This document shows, one piece after another, positions 18,635 through 25,650 of a stretch of 64,000 nucleotides of DNA. The stretch spans positions 83,195 to 147,194 of the forward strand of contig NZ_QKTW01000006.1 in the NCBI RefSeq assembly GCF_003236175.1, read 5' to 3'. Numbering within the stretch: position 1 is the stretch's first letter; every line of letters begins with the position of its first letter. Both the position numbers and the translations under genes were made by a program. The notes below the pieces were generated by a model. It did not search any database. It was not told the DNA's origin and saw only the letters and a program-made list of their open reading frames with translations. This stretch comes from Taibaiella soli. GTDB lineage: Bacteria; Bacteroidota; Bacteroidia; Chitinophagales; Chitinophagaceae.

Positions 18635-18715
18635 ATTCACCATTGCCCATTGACCATTCACGCATTTTTGACTTTTGACGTTTCATCTTTCACCTTTGCC
18701 CATTGACCATTCACC
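18635..18715. repeat. Heptanucleotide tract entering the 3' end of a gene
   Basis: Two blocks of 7-bp words: ATTCACC, ATTGCCC, ATTGACC, ATTCACG (18635-18662) and TTTGACT through ATTCACC (18667-18715), with a phase slip between them. The second block encodes the last codons of the membrane protein gene at 18658-19992. Confidence 0.8.
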
Positions 18716-19992
18716 AACAAAATCGCCGCCAGCGAAACAGCCACACAATTCCAATAAAAATACCGGAAATCAGTATCGATCTGGTAAATGAAAAATTGCG
18801 GGAGCAGATAAAACAAGGAAGAAATCAATAACATCAGAAACGGGAGCTGCATTTTGCCGCGTTTCATCCGAAAAGCCAGTGGAAACAGAAGCACATTCAC
18901 CAATAGCCAAAACCACGGCTTCATATAAATGAAATTTGCCTGCAGTTTAACAGACCGTTCCATGGCATCCAGCAAACCATTATGCCGGACAGCAAACTGA
19001 AATTGATTAGGTGTCGCGAAAAACCAATAATAGGTCAGCTTTACATTCGGTCTGTTTTTGATGCGAAGAAAATAAAGAAAACCATCGTAGCGGTTTCGCA
19101 GATACAACGGGAAGTTTTCCTTTACTGCCTTTTGCCAGCTATGTTTTAGAACTGCCACGCTATCTCCGTCTACGATCATATTTCTCGCCCATATATCGTC
19201 AAATGTTGCAGTGGTAAAATGCGTACGGATATAGGCAGTATCGAAATTAGCATCCGGATCGTACATAAAATCAGGAAACACATTCTGGTTGGTATGCACA
19301 AATATGCCCGAGAGATCTTGCAGAAACAATTTATTCTCGGGATGGGTTGCTTCTGGTTTAATGACCAGATTCTGAACACCAGACATGATCACCAGTAAAG
19401 CGAGACAACCCGCCACCGACAACCCCGCTTTTTTTATTTCCTTCAGAAGCGGAAATTGCTGGCGAACTAAAAGATATAATAATGGCAAAACACCCGGCAG
19501 CGCATTAATCCGAACCCAGGTTCCATATAAAAGCAAAACCAGAACGGCCACAACTTCCGGCTTCGAAAGTTTGCGCTCTTGTACAATAGCTCTTAAGATA
19601 ATTGATATTGCCAGCAGCCAGGAAAACGCCATGTGCACATCTTTCACGATATACCCGGCGAAATTTTGCACGATTGGCGAACAACAAAAAAGAAGGACAA
19701 ACAGCTTGATAACGTTATTGCGAAAGCAAGACATTAAAATCGCACAGGCAGTCCAGAGCATGGCTAGCTGAAACAACAGCATGGGCCCTGTACCTTTTTG
19801 CACGAACATAAAGCAATGCCAGAGCAACGCCATGACTGGTGGATGCCAGTCGTCATATACACCGGTCAGTGCCTGATGATACTGATCAATCGTATCGGGT
19901 GAAATGAACCCCGGATAGCATGCAAAAACGTTGACACCGAAAAGTAACACACAAAGCAATACCGGCCAGTTGCCAATAATCTTTTGCTTCAT
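18658..19992 (-). CDS. Polytopic membrane protein, GT-C glycosyltransferase-like (DUF6020-like)
   Basis: 444 residues with about ten membrane helices. The first large loop reads PGFISPDTIDQYHQALTG then DDWHPP, resembling the acidic first-loop motif of GT-C lipid-linked-sugar transferases and the DUF6020 group. A non-membrane segment lies at about 215-310. Substrate unknown. The ATG shares one base with the MFS stop codon, so it is third in an operon with DedA and MFS genes. The last 15 residues (from about LVNGQWAKVKDE) are encoded by a heptad repeat tract and are probably a recently acquired tail. Confidence 0.72.
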   Translation of the reverse strand: MKQKIIGNWPVLLCVLLFGVNVFACYPGFISPDTIDQYHQALTGVYDDWHPPVMALLWHCFMFVQKGTGPMLLFQLAMLWTACAILMSCFRNNVIKLFVLLFCCSPIVQNFAGYIVKDVHMAFSWLLAISIILRAIVQERKLSKPEVVAVLVLLLYGTWVRINALPGVLPLLYLLVRQQFPLLKEIKKAGLSVAGCLALLVIMSGVQNLVIKPEATHPENKLFLQDLSGIFVHTNQNVFPDFMYDPDANFDTAYIRTHFTTATFDDIWARNMIVDGDSVAVLKHSWQKAVKENFPLYLRNRYDGFLYFLRIKNRPNVKLTYYWFFATPNQFQFAVRHNGLLDAMERSVKLQANFIYMKPWFWLLVNVLLFPLAFRMKRGKMQLPFLMLLISSLFYLLPQFFIYQIDTDFRYFYWNCVAVSLAAILLVNGQWAKVKDETSKVKNA

Positions 19993-21236
19993 TAGTATTC
20001 GAGGAAATTGAGGTCTTTACCGAATGTTTCTTCTGTCATTAAGGCCGCAACAATAGAAACCACCATCACAATAATACCTGTTATAATGGCCGCCGGCACA
20101 TAACCCTGACCCGGTTGTAACGTCTGAAACAGCAAGCTCATCAGCGGTAGCGAACCGCGCACCATGTTAGGAACCGTTGTAGCGGCAGTCGCACGAAGAT
20201 TAGTACCAAACTGCTCGGCTGCCATTGTTACGAAAATAGCCCAGAAGCCGGTACCGAAGCCCAACAGCATCGCTATCCAGTATAGCTGGCTGGCGGTGCC
20301 TCCTTTCAGATTAAAGAACATGGCAATCGCAATGGCAGTAATTCCGTAGAAAATAAACAAGGCTTTTTTACGGCTTTTCAGCCAATGGCTGACAAAACCG
20401 ATAAGTACATCACCAATAGAAATGGCCACGTACGCCAGCATAATCGCCTTCCCCGGATCTACCGCTTCCGTAATACCGAACTCTTTAGCGAATTTATTAC
20501 TGAACGTAATCAGAATACCGATTACATACCAGGTCGGTAGCCCGATCAAAATAGAACAAAGGTATTTTTTGAGCCGCTTGCCATTGGAAAAGAACATGAA
20601 GAAATTACCTTTCTTCACCTCTGCATGCTGAATATCTTTAAACATGCCCGATTCAAAAACAGACACGCGCAACAGCAGCAGACAAAGTCCTAATCCACCA
20701 CCGATAAAATAACAGGTTTGCCAGGAAAATGTTTTCGCAATGAAATAAGCCAGGATAGCTCCGCTCAAACCGATACCCGCCACCATTGATGTAGCAATGC
20801 CACGCTTTTCTTTAGGAAGCAATTCGCTCACAAGCGTAATACCCGCACCGAGTTCACCCGCCAGACCAATGCCGGCAATAAAGCGACACCAGGAATATTG
20901 CTCGATGGTATGCACTAAACCGTTGCAAATATTGGCTACAGAATACAGAAGAATAGAACCGAACAGCACACTCAGACGACCTTTCTTATCGCCGAGCACG
21001 CCCCAGATAATACCGCCAATCAGCAACCCAAACATCTGGTAGTTGAGAATGGCCGTTCCTTTTATATTGATCGCTTCCTCGCTCAGGCCCAGATCACGCA
21101 GGCTTTTTATGCGGATAATGCCGAAGAGCAGCAAATCATAAATATCAACGAAATAGCCTAATGCAGCTACTAAAACGGGAATACTGAATAGCGCGACAAC
21201 TTTTTTATCCGCAGCAATAGTCTTGGTATGCTCCAT
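19992..21236 (-). CDS. MFS transporter
   Basis: 414 residues, 12 predicted helices, with the signature loop GVLGDKKGRLSV between helices 2 and 3 and a cytoplasmic central loop rich in K/R around residue 210. It belongs to the major facilitator superfamily, sugar/metabolite type; the cargo cannot be assigned. The start is 2 bp after the DedA stop and the stop shares a base with the next gene's ATG, so it is the middle gene of a tightly packed three-gene operon. Confidence 0.9.
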   Translation of the reverse strand: MEHTKTIAADKKVVALFSIPVLVAALGYFVDIYDLLLFGIIRIKSLRDLGLSEEAINIKGTAILNYQMFGLLIGGIIWGVLGDKKGRLSVLFGSILLYSVANICNGLVHTIEQYSWCRFIAGIGLAGELGAGITLVSELLPKEKRGIATSMVAGIGLSGAILAYFIAKTFSWQTCYFIGGGLGLCLLLLRVSVFESGMFKDIQHAEVKKGNFFMFFSNGKRLKKYLCSILIGLPTWYVIGILITFSNKFAKEFGITEAVDPGKAIMLAYVAISIGDVLIGFVSHWLKSRKKALFIFYGITAIAIAMFFNLKGGTASQLYWIAMLLGFGTGFWAIFVTMAAEQFGTNLRATAATTVPNMVRGSLPLMSLLFQTLQPGQGYVPAAIITGIIVMVVSIVAALMTEETFGKDLNFLEY

Positions 21237-21238
21237 GA

Positions 21239-21931
21239 TTACGGTTGAAGCGTGTCTTCAGGTGTACCTTCTGCGACTAAATCATGCTTCTTTTTGCCGA
21301 AAAACATTTTGAACAGAACCGGACCGGTAGTCACTACGATCAGACCGATCACAATCTTTTCGAAATTGTGTTTTACCCATTCGTTTTCACCCAGGAAATA
21401 ACCACTCAGCACCATGCTCGCAACCCAGGCCACACAGCCAATAACATTATAAATGAAGAAAGTTTTACGTTCCATTTTGACCACACCGGCCACAATCGGC
21501 GCGAACGTGCGTACAATCGGCAGGAAGCGGGCCAGAATGATGGCTGAACCGCCTCTTTTTTCGTAAAAATCATGCGCCTGCTTCAGGTGTTTCTGCTTAA
21601 ACAGCCAGGTATCTCTCCGATCAAACAAAATATGCCCTGTCTTACGACCGAACCAATACCCTACCATATTACCTAATATCCCAGCAGCACTAATTATAGC
21701 GAGCCAGTACAGAAGATTGGCAGCATCGTTGCCAAACGGACTTTTGGAATTCGCAATCATCAAACCTGTAACAAACAACAGAGAATCGCCGGGCAGGAAG
21801 AAACCAACAAACAAACCGGTTTCTGCAAATATGACTAACGCTACTAAATAAAGGCCTCCGTAAAGAGTTACTAATGCAGCCAGTTTTTCCGCGTCTAAAA
21901 GTTCCTTGATGAAATTAATTATTTCGTGCAT
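21239..21931 (-). CDS. DedA family membrane protein
   Basis: 230 residues. DedA (VTT) hallmark segments are present: GFFLPGDSLLFVTG near residue 43 and ARFLPIVRTFAPIVAG near 138, with re-entrant loop glycines and prolines and several membrane helices. DedA proteins act as flippases for polyprenyl-phosphate or phospholipids and affect membrane stress resistance. First gene of the operon with the MFS and GT-C-like genes; a lipid-carrier flippase beside a GT-C-like protein could be functionally linked (inference). Confidence 0.93.
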   Translation of the reverse strand: MHEIINFIKELLDAEKLAALVTLYGGLYLVALVIFAETGLFVGFFLPGDSLLFVTGLMIANSKSPFGNDAANLLYWLAIISAAGILGNMVGYWFGRKTGHILFDRRDTWLFKQKHLKQAHDFYEKRGGSAIILARFLPIVRTFAPIVAGVVKMERKTFFIYNVIGCVAWVASMVLSGYFLGENEWVKHNFEKIVIGLIVVTTGPVLFKMFFGKKKHDLVAEGTPEDTLQP

Positions 21932-21980
21932 CTTATTGTATTCGGGCCGTGAAAATAGATAATTAAACCGATAAAAAAGC

Positions 21981-22022
21981 TTAAAGATGAAAGCATAAAG
22001 CTTAAGGCCTAAAGCCTAAAAC
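21981..22022. repeat. Degenerate heptanucleotide tract
   Basis: Six 7-bp words in exact phase: TTAAAGA, TGAAAGC, ATAAAGC, TTAAGGC, CTAAAGC, CTAAAAC. It lies between the DedA and symporter genes. Confidence 0.85.
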
Positions 22023-22052
22023 CGTATCGTAAAACAGCTTGATACCTGATAC

Positions 22053-23441
22053 TTAAAGCGTTTTCTCCCATTTACTTACTACCGCTGTCGCCACACTGTT
22101 TCCCAGCACATTGGTAGCACTTCTGCCCATATCTAACAGCGGATCAATGCCAAGCAGCAATGCAATGCCAGCTTCAGGGATATTAAAGCTCGCCAGTGTA
22201 CCCGCTATTACTACCAGCGAAGCACGCGGTACACCCGCAATACCTTTACTGCTGAGCATCAACACCAGCAACATGCTGATCTGAGTACCAAACGGCAGGT
22301 GAATACCATACGACTGCGCGATAAAGATGGAAGCAAAGGTCATATACATCATAGAACCGTCGAGGTTAAAGGAATAACCCAGCGGCAAAACGAAACTTAC
22401 GATTTTGTTAGGACAGCCGAAGCGCTCCAGCATTTGCATGGTTTTCGGAAAGGCTGCTTCACTGCTGCTGGTACTAAAGGCCAGCAAAGCAGGTTCTTTG
22501 ACCCCGCTGAGCAAAGGAAATATGCGCTTACCGATAAACAGCGATCCGATACCACAGATGCAAAGCCACAATAGCAATAATCCAAAGTAAAATTCACCAA
22601 TAAAGATGGAATAGGTTTTCAGAATGCCACCGCCCTCTTTCGCAATTACGGCTGTCATAGCACCAAAAACAGCAATCGGGGCTAATTTCATAATGTAACC
22701 GGTAACGGTAAGAATAACATCTGCTATGGCGTCAAAGAGCTTAACCACCACTTGTCCTTTTTCACCAATAGCCGCGGTAGCTACCCCAAAGAAAAGCGCA
22801 AACACAACGATCTGTAAAATTTCATTGTTCGCCATGGCTTCGATAACACTAGACGGAAACACGTGGTACAGGAACGTTTTCAGCGACATCGCCGCTTTCT
22901 GCACACCGGTTTCCGCATTGACATCCGGTAATTCCAGATGCATAGACATTCCTGGTTTGAAAACATTCACCAATATCATCCCTAACAGCAAACTCATTAA
23001 TGAGGCACTCGCAAACCACAGCAAAGTCTTACCACCAATCCGGCCAACTGCTTTAATATCGCCCAGCTTGGCTACACCCACTACTAATGTTGTAAACACA
23101 AGCGGTGCCACAATCATTTTGATCAGACGCAGAAATACATCGGCCAGCAGGGAAAACGGTTCCATTTTATGGTCTACCGATTTCGTCAGTTTGGTTTTCT
23201 CTGCTTTTGCTGCGCTGATTTGTTTCCCGAAATCAAGGTAAGCCACAGCTGTTGTGTCTTTAATCAATTCCTGTTGCTTCTGCAAATGATCAATATTCGT
23301 TGCCAGAACAGCGATGCGATCATTTTCGTCTTTCACATAAGAATTGTTGAAAACAAAACCGAGACCAATGCCCAGCATTAGGGCAATGAATATATATAAG
23401 GTAAGACGGTTCTTTTTAGGAACAGGTGCGGTGGCTAACAT
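22053..23441 (-). CDS. Dicarboxylate/amino acid:cation symporter with periplasmic insert
   Basis: 462 residues, DAACS/GltP family. The transport core shows TSSSEAAFPKTM (HP1), LDGSMMY in TM7, SSKGIAGVPRAS (HP2) and a conserved ATNVLGN in TM8. It imports glutamate, aspartate or C4-dicarboxylates with Na+ or H+. Between TM1 and TM2, residues about 34-90 form an extra hydrophilic, Lys/Gln/Glu-rich helical segment not found in archaeal GltPh, probably a periplasmic coiled coil. Monocistronic. Confidence 0.93.
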   Translation of the reverse strand: MLATAPVPKKNRLTLYIFIALMLGIGLGFVFNNSYVKDENDRIAVLATNIDHLQKQQELIKDTTAVAYLDFGKQISAAKAEKTKLTKSVDHKMEPFSLLADVFLRLIKMIVAPLVFTTLVVGVAKLGDIKAVGRIGGKTLLWFASASLMSLLLGMILVNVFKPGMSMHLELPDVNAETGVQKAAMSLKTFLYHVFPSSVIEAMANNEILQIVVFALFFGVATAAIGEKGQVVVKLFDAIADVILTVTGYIMKLAPIAVFGAMTAVIAKEGGGILKTYSIFIGEFYFGLLLLWLCICGIGSLFIGKRIFPLLSGVKEPALLAFSTSSSEAAFPKTMQMLERFGCPNKIVSFVLPLGYSFNLDGSMMYMTFASIFIAQSYGIHLPFGTQISMLLVLMLSSKGIAGVPRASLVVIAGTLASFNIPEAGIALLLGIDPLLDMGRSATNVLGNSVATAVVSKWEKTL

Positions 23442-23496
23442 TCGGAACGATTAATGCCGCAAGATAATCCATTTGAGATTCAATAAAGCCTAGGTT

Positions 23497-23524
23497 CCAA
23501 AGCTTAAAACATAAAGCTTAAGCT
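23497..23524. repeat. Degenerate heptanucleotide tract
   Basis: Words CCAAAGC, TTAAAAC, ATAAAGC, TTAAGCT in 7-bp phase, upstream of the symporter gene. It uses the same word family as the tract at 21981, so the symporter gene is flanked by related tracts. Confidence 0.75.
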
Positions 23525-23594
23525 GCTCATGTAATCGAACAAACAAAAGTGAAAGCTCATGGCCTATTTACTTTTAACGGTATCGCTTGTAAAT

Positions 23595-24029
23595 TCAATT
23601 TTGAGGCAGCAGAAACTTACCATCTTCATAGAACGACCAACCTGCATCATGAAGTTCACGGTTTGATGGTATATGCCCCCAGGTGCGATCTGCTATTAAA
23701 TCATGTACATAGTCAAACTCAGGTTCTATATGGCCGGTATTCGACGTATTTTTATTGGCGTTGCCCGAAGATTGGTATATGTACAGATAAAACTGGTCGT
23801 GTTTTTGCGGCTTGTCTTTGATTACCGTAGCTACAAATTTATCCAAATACTGCCGTAGCGCCGCAGTATCTCCATGATAGTTTTCCACTACATAATATTC
23901 CCGCATCCGCTCAACACCCTCCACATAAACAGATGTCACATATGGCGCGAGCGGGTATATATGCATAGGCTCGCGGCGGCAGGCCACCAAGCCGCCGATC
24001 AAGGTCAATAAAAGGAATGTTCTTACCAT
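23595..24029 (-). CDS. Small lipoprotein, partner of the DUF3289 gene
   Basis: 144 residues. A lipoprotein signal peptide ends in GLVAC (lipid Cys 17), followed by RREP, with no acidic export signal, so a periplasm-facing position is expected. The remaining domain has no family I recognise. It overlaps the DUF3289 gene by 7 bp and follows it, the order of effector/immunity pairs in which periplasmic immunity proteins are often lipoproteins. That role is an inference from order and localisation only. Confidence 0.75.
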   Translation of the reverse strand: MVRTFLLLTLIGGLVACRREPMHIYPLAPYVTSVYVEGVERMREYYVVENYHGDTAALRQYLDKFVATVIKDKPQKHDQFYLYIYQSSGNANKNTSNTGHIEPEFDYVHDLIADRTWGHIPSNRELHDAGWSFYEDGKFLLPQN

Positions 24030-24766
24030 GCGTGTTGGTTGATCCTTATTTTGCCAAAAATCGGGGTATTAAATATTATTTCCGTCAGTAATGGAGGGTA
24101 GCCGCGGTAGTGCTGCAGCACCCACCAGGCCTTAAAACCATCTTCGCTGCCGTAGGGTTGCAACCATCTTTTATTACCTTTCATCACATCTTCCCCATCT
24201 AGCCCAAAATGATCGTAAAATCTTATTTCCAAGTTGCCAGTGTACATACCATTTTTAGGATCAACCGAAAATTTGGTTAGCCACACTTCATAGGCCCATA
24301 CCTGGTGTATTAAGATGCCCAGCCCCCCTATGCGCGACCCCATGTCGTCAAACACAGGGCGCGACGGCGCCCTCATGATAACCTTATCAATATTTCCTTT
24401 GGCATTTTGTAACTCTTTATCAAAATCATTCTTAAATTTTGATACCCACGCAACTGTATTGTCGTCATTTTTTACAATATTGGTCAGTTCGTTGTCTGAA
24501 AATTTGCCACCCATTCGGCAAGTAAATTGCCTAAAAGCATGACTGGCTATTACTTGCAAATTGCCTGTAGAGGTCCACGATATCAGGGCCCACAAATCGT
24601 CTTTTAGCTCCTGATCTGTTTTTTTCATGGTCTGCACCAGATCCAGCCCATGTATTGGCGGATAGTCATTGTACCGCCAATCGTTTGGTATCTGCCCGAC
24701 CGCATCATAATATTTGTCGGTATCGGATTTCACCAGTTTTTTCCAAAATGTTAGTTGGTACCCCAT
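24023..24766 (-). CDS. DUF3289 (YPO3983-like) family protein
   Basis: 247 residues, no signal peptide. The C-terminal part carries the family's pattern: MGSRIGGLGILIHQVWA, YDHFGLDGEDV, then FKAWWVLQHYRGYPPLLTE and a final beta strand. The N-terminal 100 residues contain an amphipathic helical region. In Proteobacteria, DUF3289 domains occur at the ends of, or next to, type VI secretion proteins, which suggests an effector-like role; no PAAR, Rhs or VgrG is present here. A 12-bp AT-only hairpin lies 5 bp upstream of the start. Family call from remembered motifs, moderate confidence. Confidence 0.68.
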   Translation of the reverse strand: MGYQLTFWKKLVKSDTDKYYDAVGQIPNDWRYNDYPPIHGLDLVQTMKKTDQELKDDLWALISWTSTGNLQVIASHAFRQFTCRMGGKFSDNELTNIVKNDDNTVAWVSKFKNDFDKELQNAKGNIDKVIMRAPSRPVFDDMGSRIGGLGILIHQVWAYEVWLTKFSVDPKNGMYTGNLEIRFYDHFGLDGEDVMKGNKRWLQPYGSEDGFKAWWVLQHYRGYPPLLTEIIFNTPIFGKIRINQHAW

Positions 24767-24771
24767 TGTAG

Positions 24772-24799
24772 TTTTTAATAAAAATTGTTTTATTAAAAA
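24772..24799. repeat. AT-only hairpin at the DUF3289 start
   Basis: Perfect 12-bp inverted repeat: TTTTTAATAAAA (24772-24783), 4-nt loop, TTTTATTAAAAA (24788-24799). On the minus strand it ends 5 nt before the ATG at 24766, where a ribosome would bind. Confidence 0.85.
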
Positions 24800-24892
24800 T
24801 AAGCCCCGATAATGGAAGCCGGCGGGGAAGGTATATCAAAACATTGATTTTGCAATAATTAAGTGCTTGCTAGCCAACAAAACACATATCGA

Positions 24893-25246
24893 TCAAACTC
24901 CCTCATAAATCGCACCGGAAGTCGGCGTCTCGTTGAGCTCCACTTTCTTCAGACCCGGCAAAACGGGTTTCAGCTGATCCCATAACCAAACCGCCAGCAG
25001 CTCACAAGTCGGATTTTCCAGACCGGGAATGTCGTTTAATACTTTATGATCTACCACATCTATAATCGGCATCATCGCTTCCTTCATGTCCTTAAAGTCA
25101 ATTACCCAGCCTTCTTTCGTCAGTGGCCCTTCAATAAACACTTTCAGGCGATATGTATGCCCGTGCATATGACGGCATTTATGTCCTTCCGGAACATTCG
25201 GTAGAAAATGGGCTGAATCAAAGGTAATTTCTCTATATATAAGCAT
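24893..25246 (-). CDS. queD: 6-carboxytetrahydropterin synthase
   Basis: The start is set at the ATG at 25246 (MLIYREITFDSAHFL); the frame extends to 25276 but the family begins here. 117 residues. QueD converts 7,8-dihydroneopterin triphosphate to 6-carboxytetrahydropterin, the second step of queuosine/7-deazaguanine synthesis. The zinc histidines are in SAHF and HMHGH, the catalytic Cys is in HKCRH, and VDHKVLND and PTSGAIYEG are also present. TATTTTTG at 25271-25264 on the minus strand is a full -7 box, but no TTG lies at the right distance. Other queuosine genes are not adjacent. Confidence 0.94.
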   Translation of the reverse strand: MLIYREITFDSAHFLPNVPEGHKCRHMHGHTYRLKVFIEGPLTKEGWVIDFKDMKEAMMPIIDVVDHKVLNDIPGLENPTCELLAVWLWDQLKPVLPGLKKVELNETPTSGAIYEGV

Positions 25247-25285
25247 GAAAACAATTTGCGCCGCAAAAATACTCATTATTTAAGA

Positions 25286-25549
25286 GAGGACCTACCGATT
25301 TACGAGGTCGACCTAGTTCAACAACTAGGTCGACTTACTGATTTACCAGGCGGACCTTGTCCAACAACTAGGTGGACTTACTGATTTACGAAGTCGACCT
25401 AGTTCAACAACTAGGTGGACTTACTGATTTACCAGGTGGACCTTGTTCAGTAACTAGGTAGACCTACTGATTTACCAGGTGAACCTTGTTCAACAACTAG
25501 GTGGACCTACTGATTTACAAGGTGGACCTTGTTCAATATAAGGTAGACC
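25286..25549. repeat. 43-bp tandem repeat array, six copies
   Basis: The word GATTTAC recurs at 25297, 25340, 25383, 25426, 25469 and 25512, an exact 43-bp period. The unit includes ACCAGGTGGACCTTG and CAACAACTAGGTGGAC. In several copies the halves form a hairpin, for example AAGTCGACCTAGTT with AACTAGGTGGACTT (one mismatch). Because 43 is not a multiple of three and stops are frequent, it is non-coding. It is not a CRISPR array: there are no unique spacers. It lies between queD and the flippase gene. Confidence 0.93.
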
Positions 25550-25559
25550 CTGCGTTCGG

Positions 25560-25605
25560 CAAAGTCTCCAGACTTTGTCGAAGTGGAAACCGGTCTCCCG
25601 ACCGG
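25560..25605. repeat. Two short hairpins after the flippase gene
   Basis: CAAAGTCT (25560-25567) with AGACTTTG (25570-25577), then CCGGTC (25590-25595) with GACCGG (25600-25605). They sit just past the flippase stop and may serve as its terminator, though no clear T-run follows. Confidence 0.65.
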
Positions 25606-25608
25606 AGC

Positions 25609-25650
25609 AACTGTCAACTGTCAACCGTCAACTGTTCACTATCAATGGAA
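25609..25650. repeat. Heptanucleotide tract forming the flippase C terminus
   Basis: Words AACTGTC, AACTGTC, AACCGTC, AACTGTT, CACTATC and AATGGAA in 7-bp phase. The stop codon and last codons of the flippase gene (SIDSEQLTVDS) lie within it. Confidence 0.82.

Noticed and set aside
25286-25549. CRISPR array
   Set aside because: All parts of the 43-bp unit repeat; there are no constant repeats separated by unique spacers, and no cas genes.
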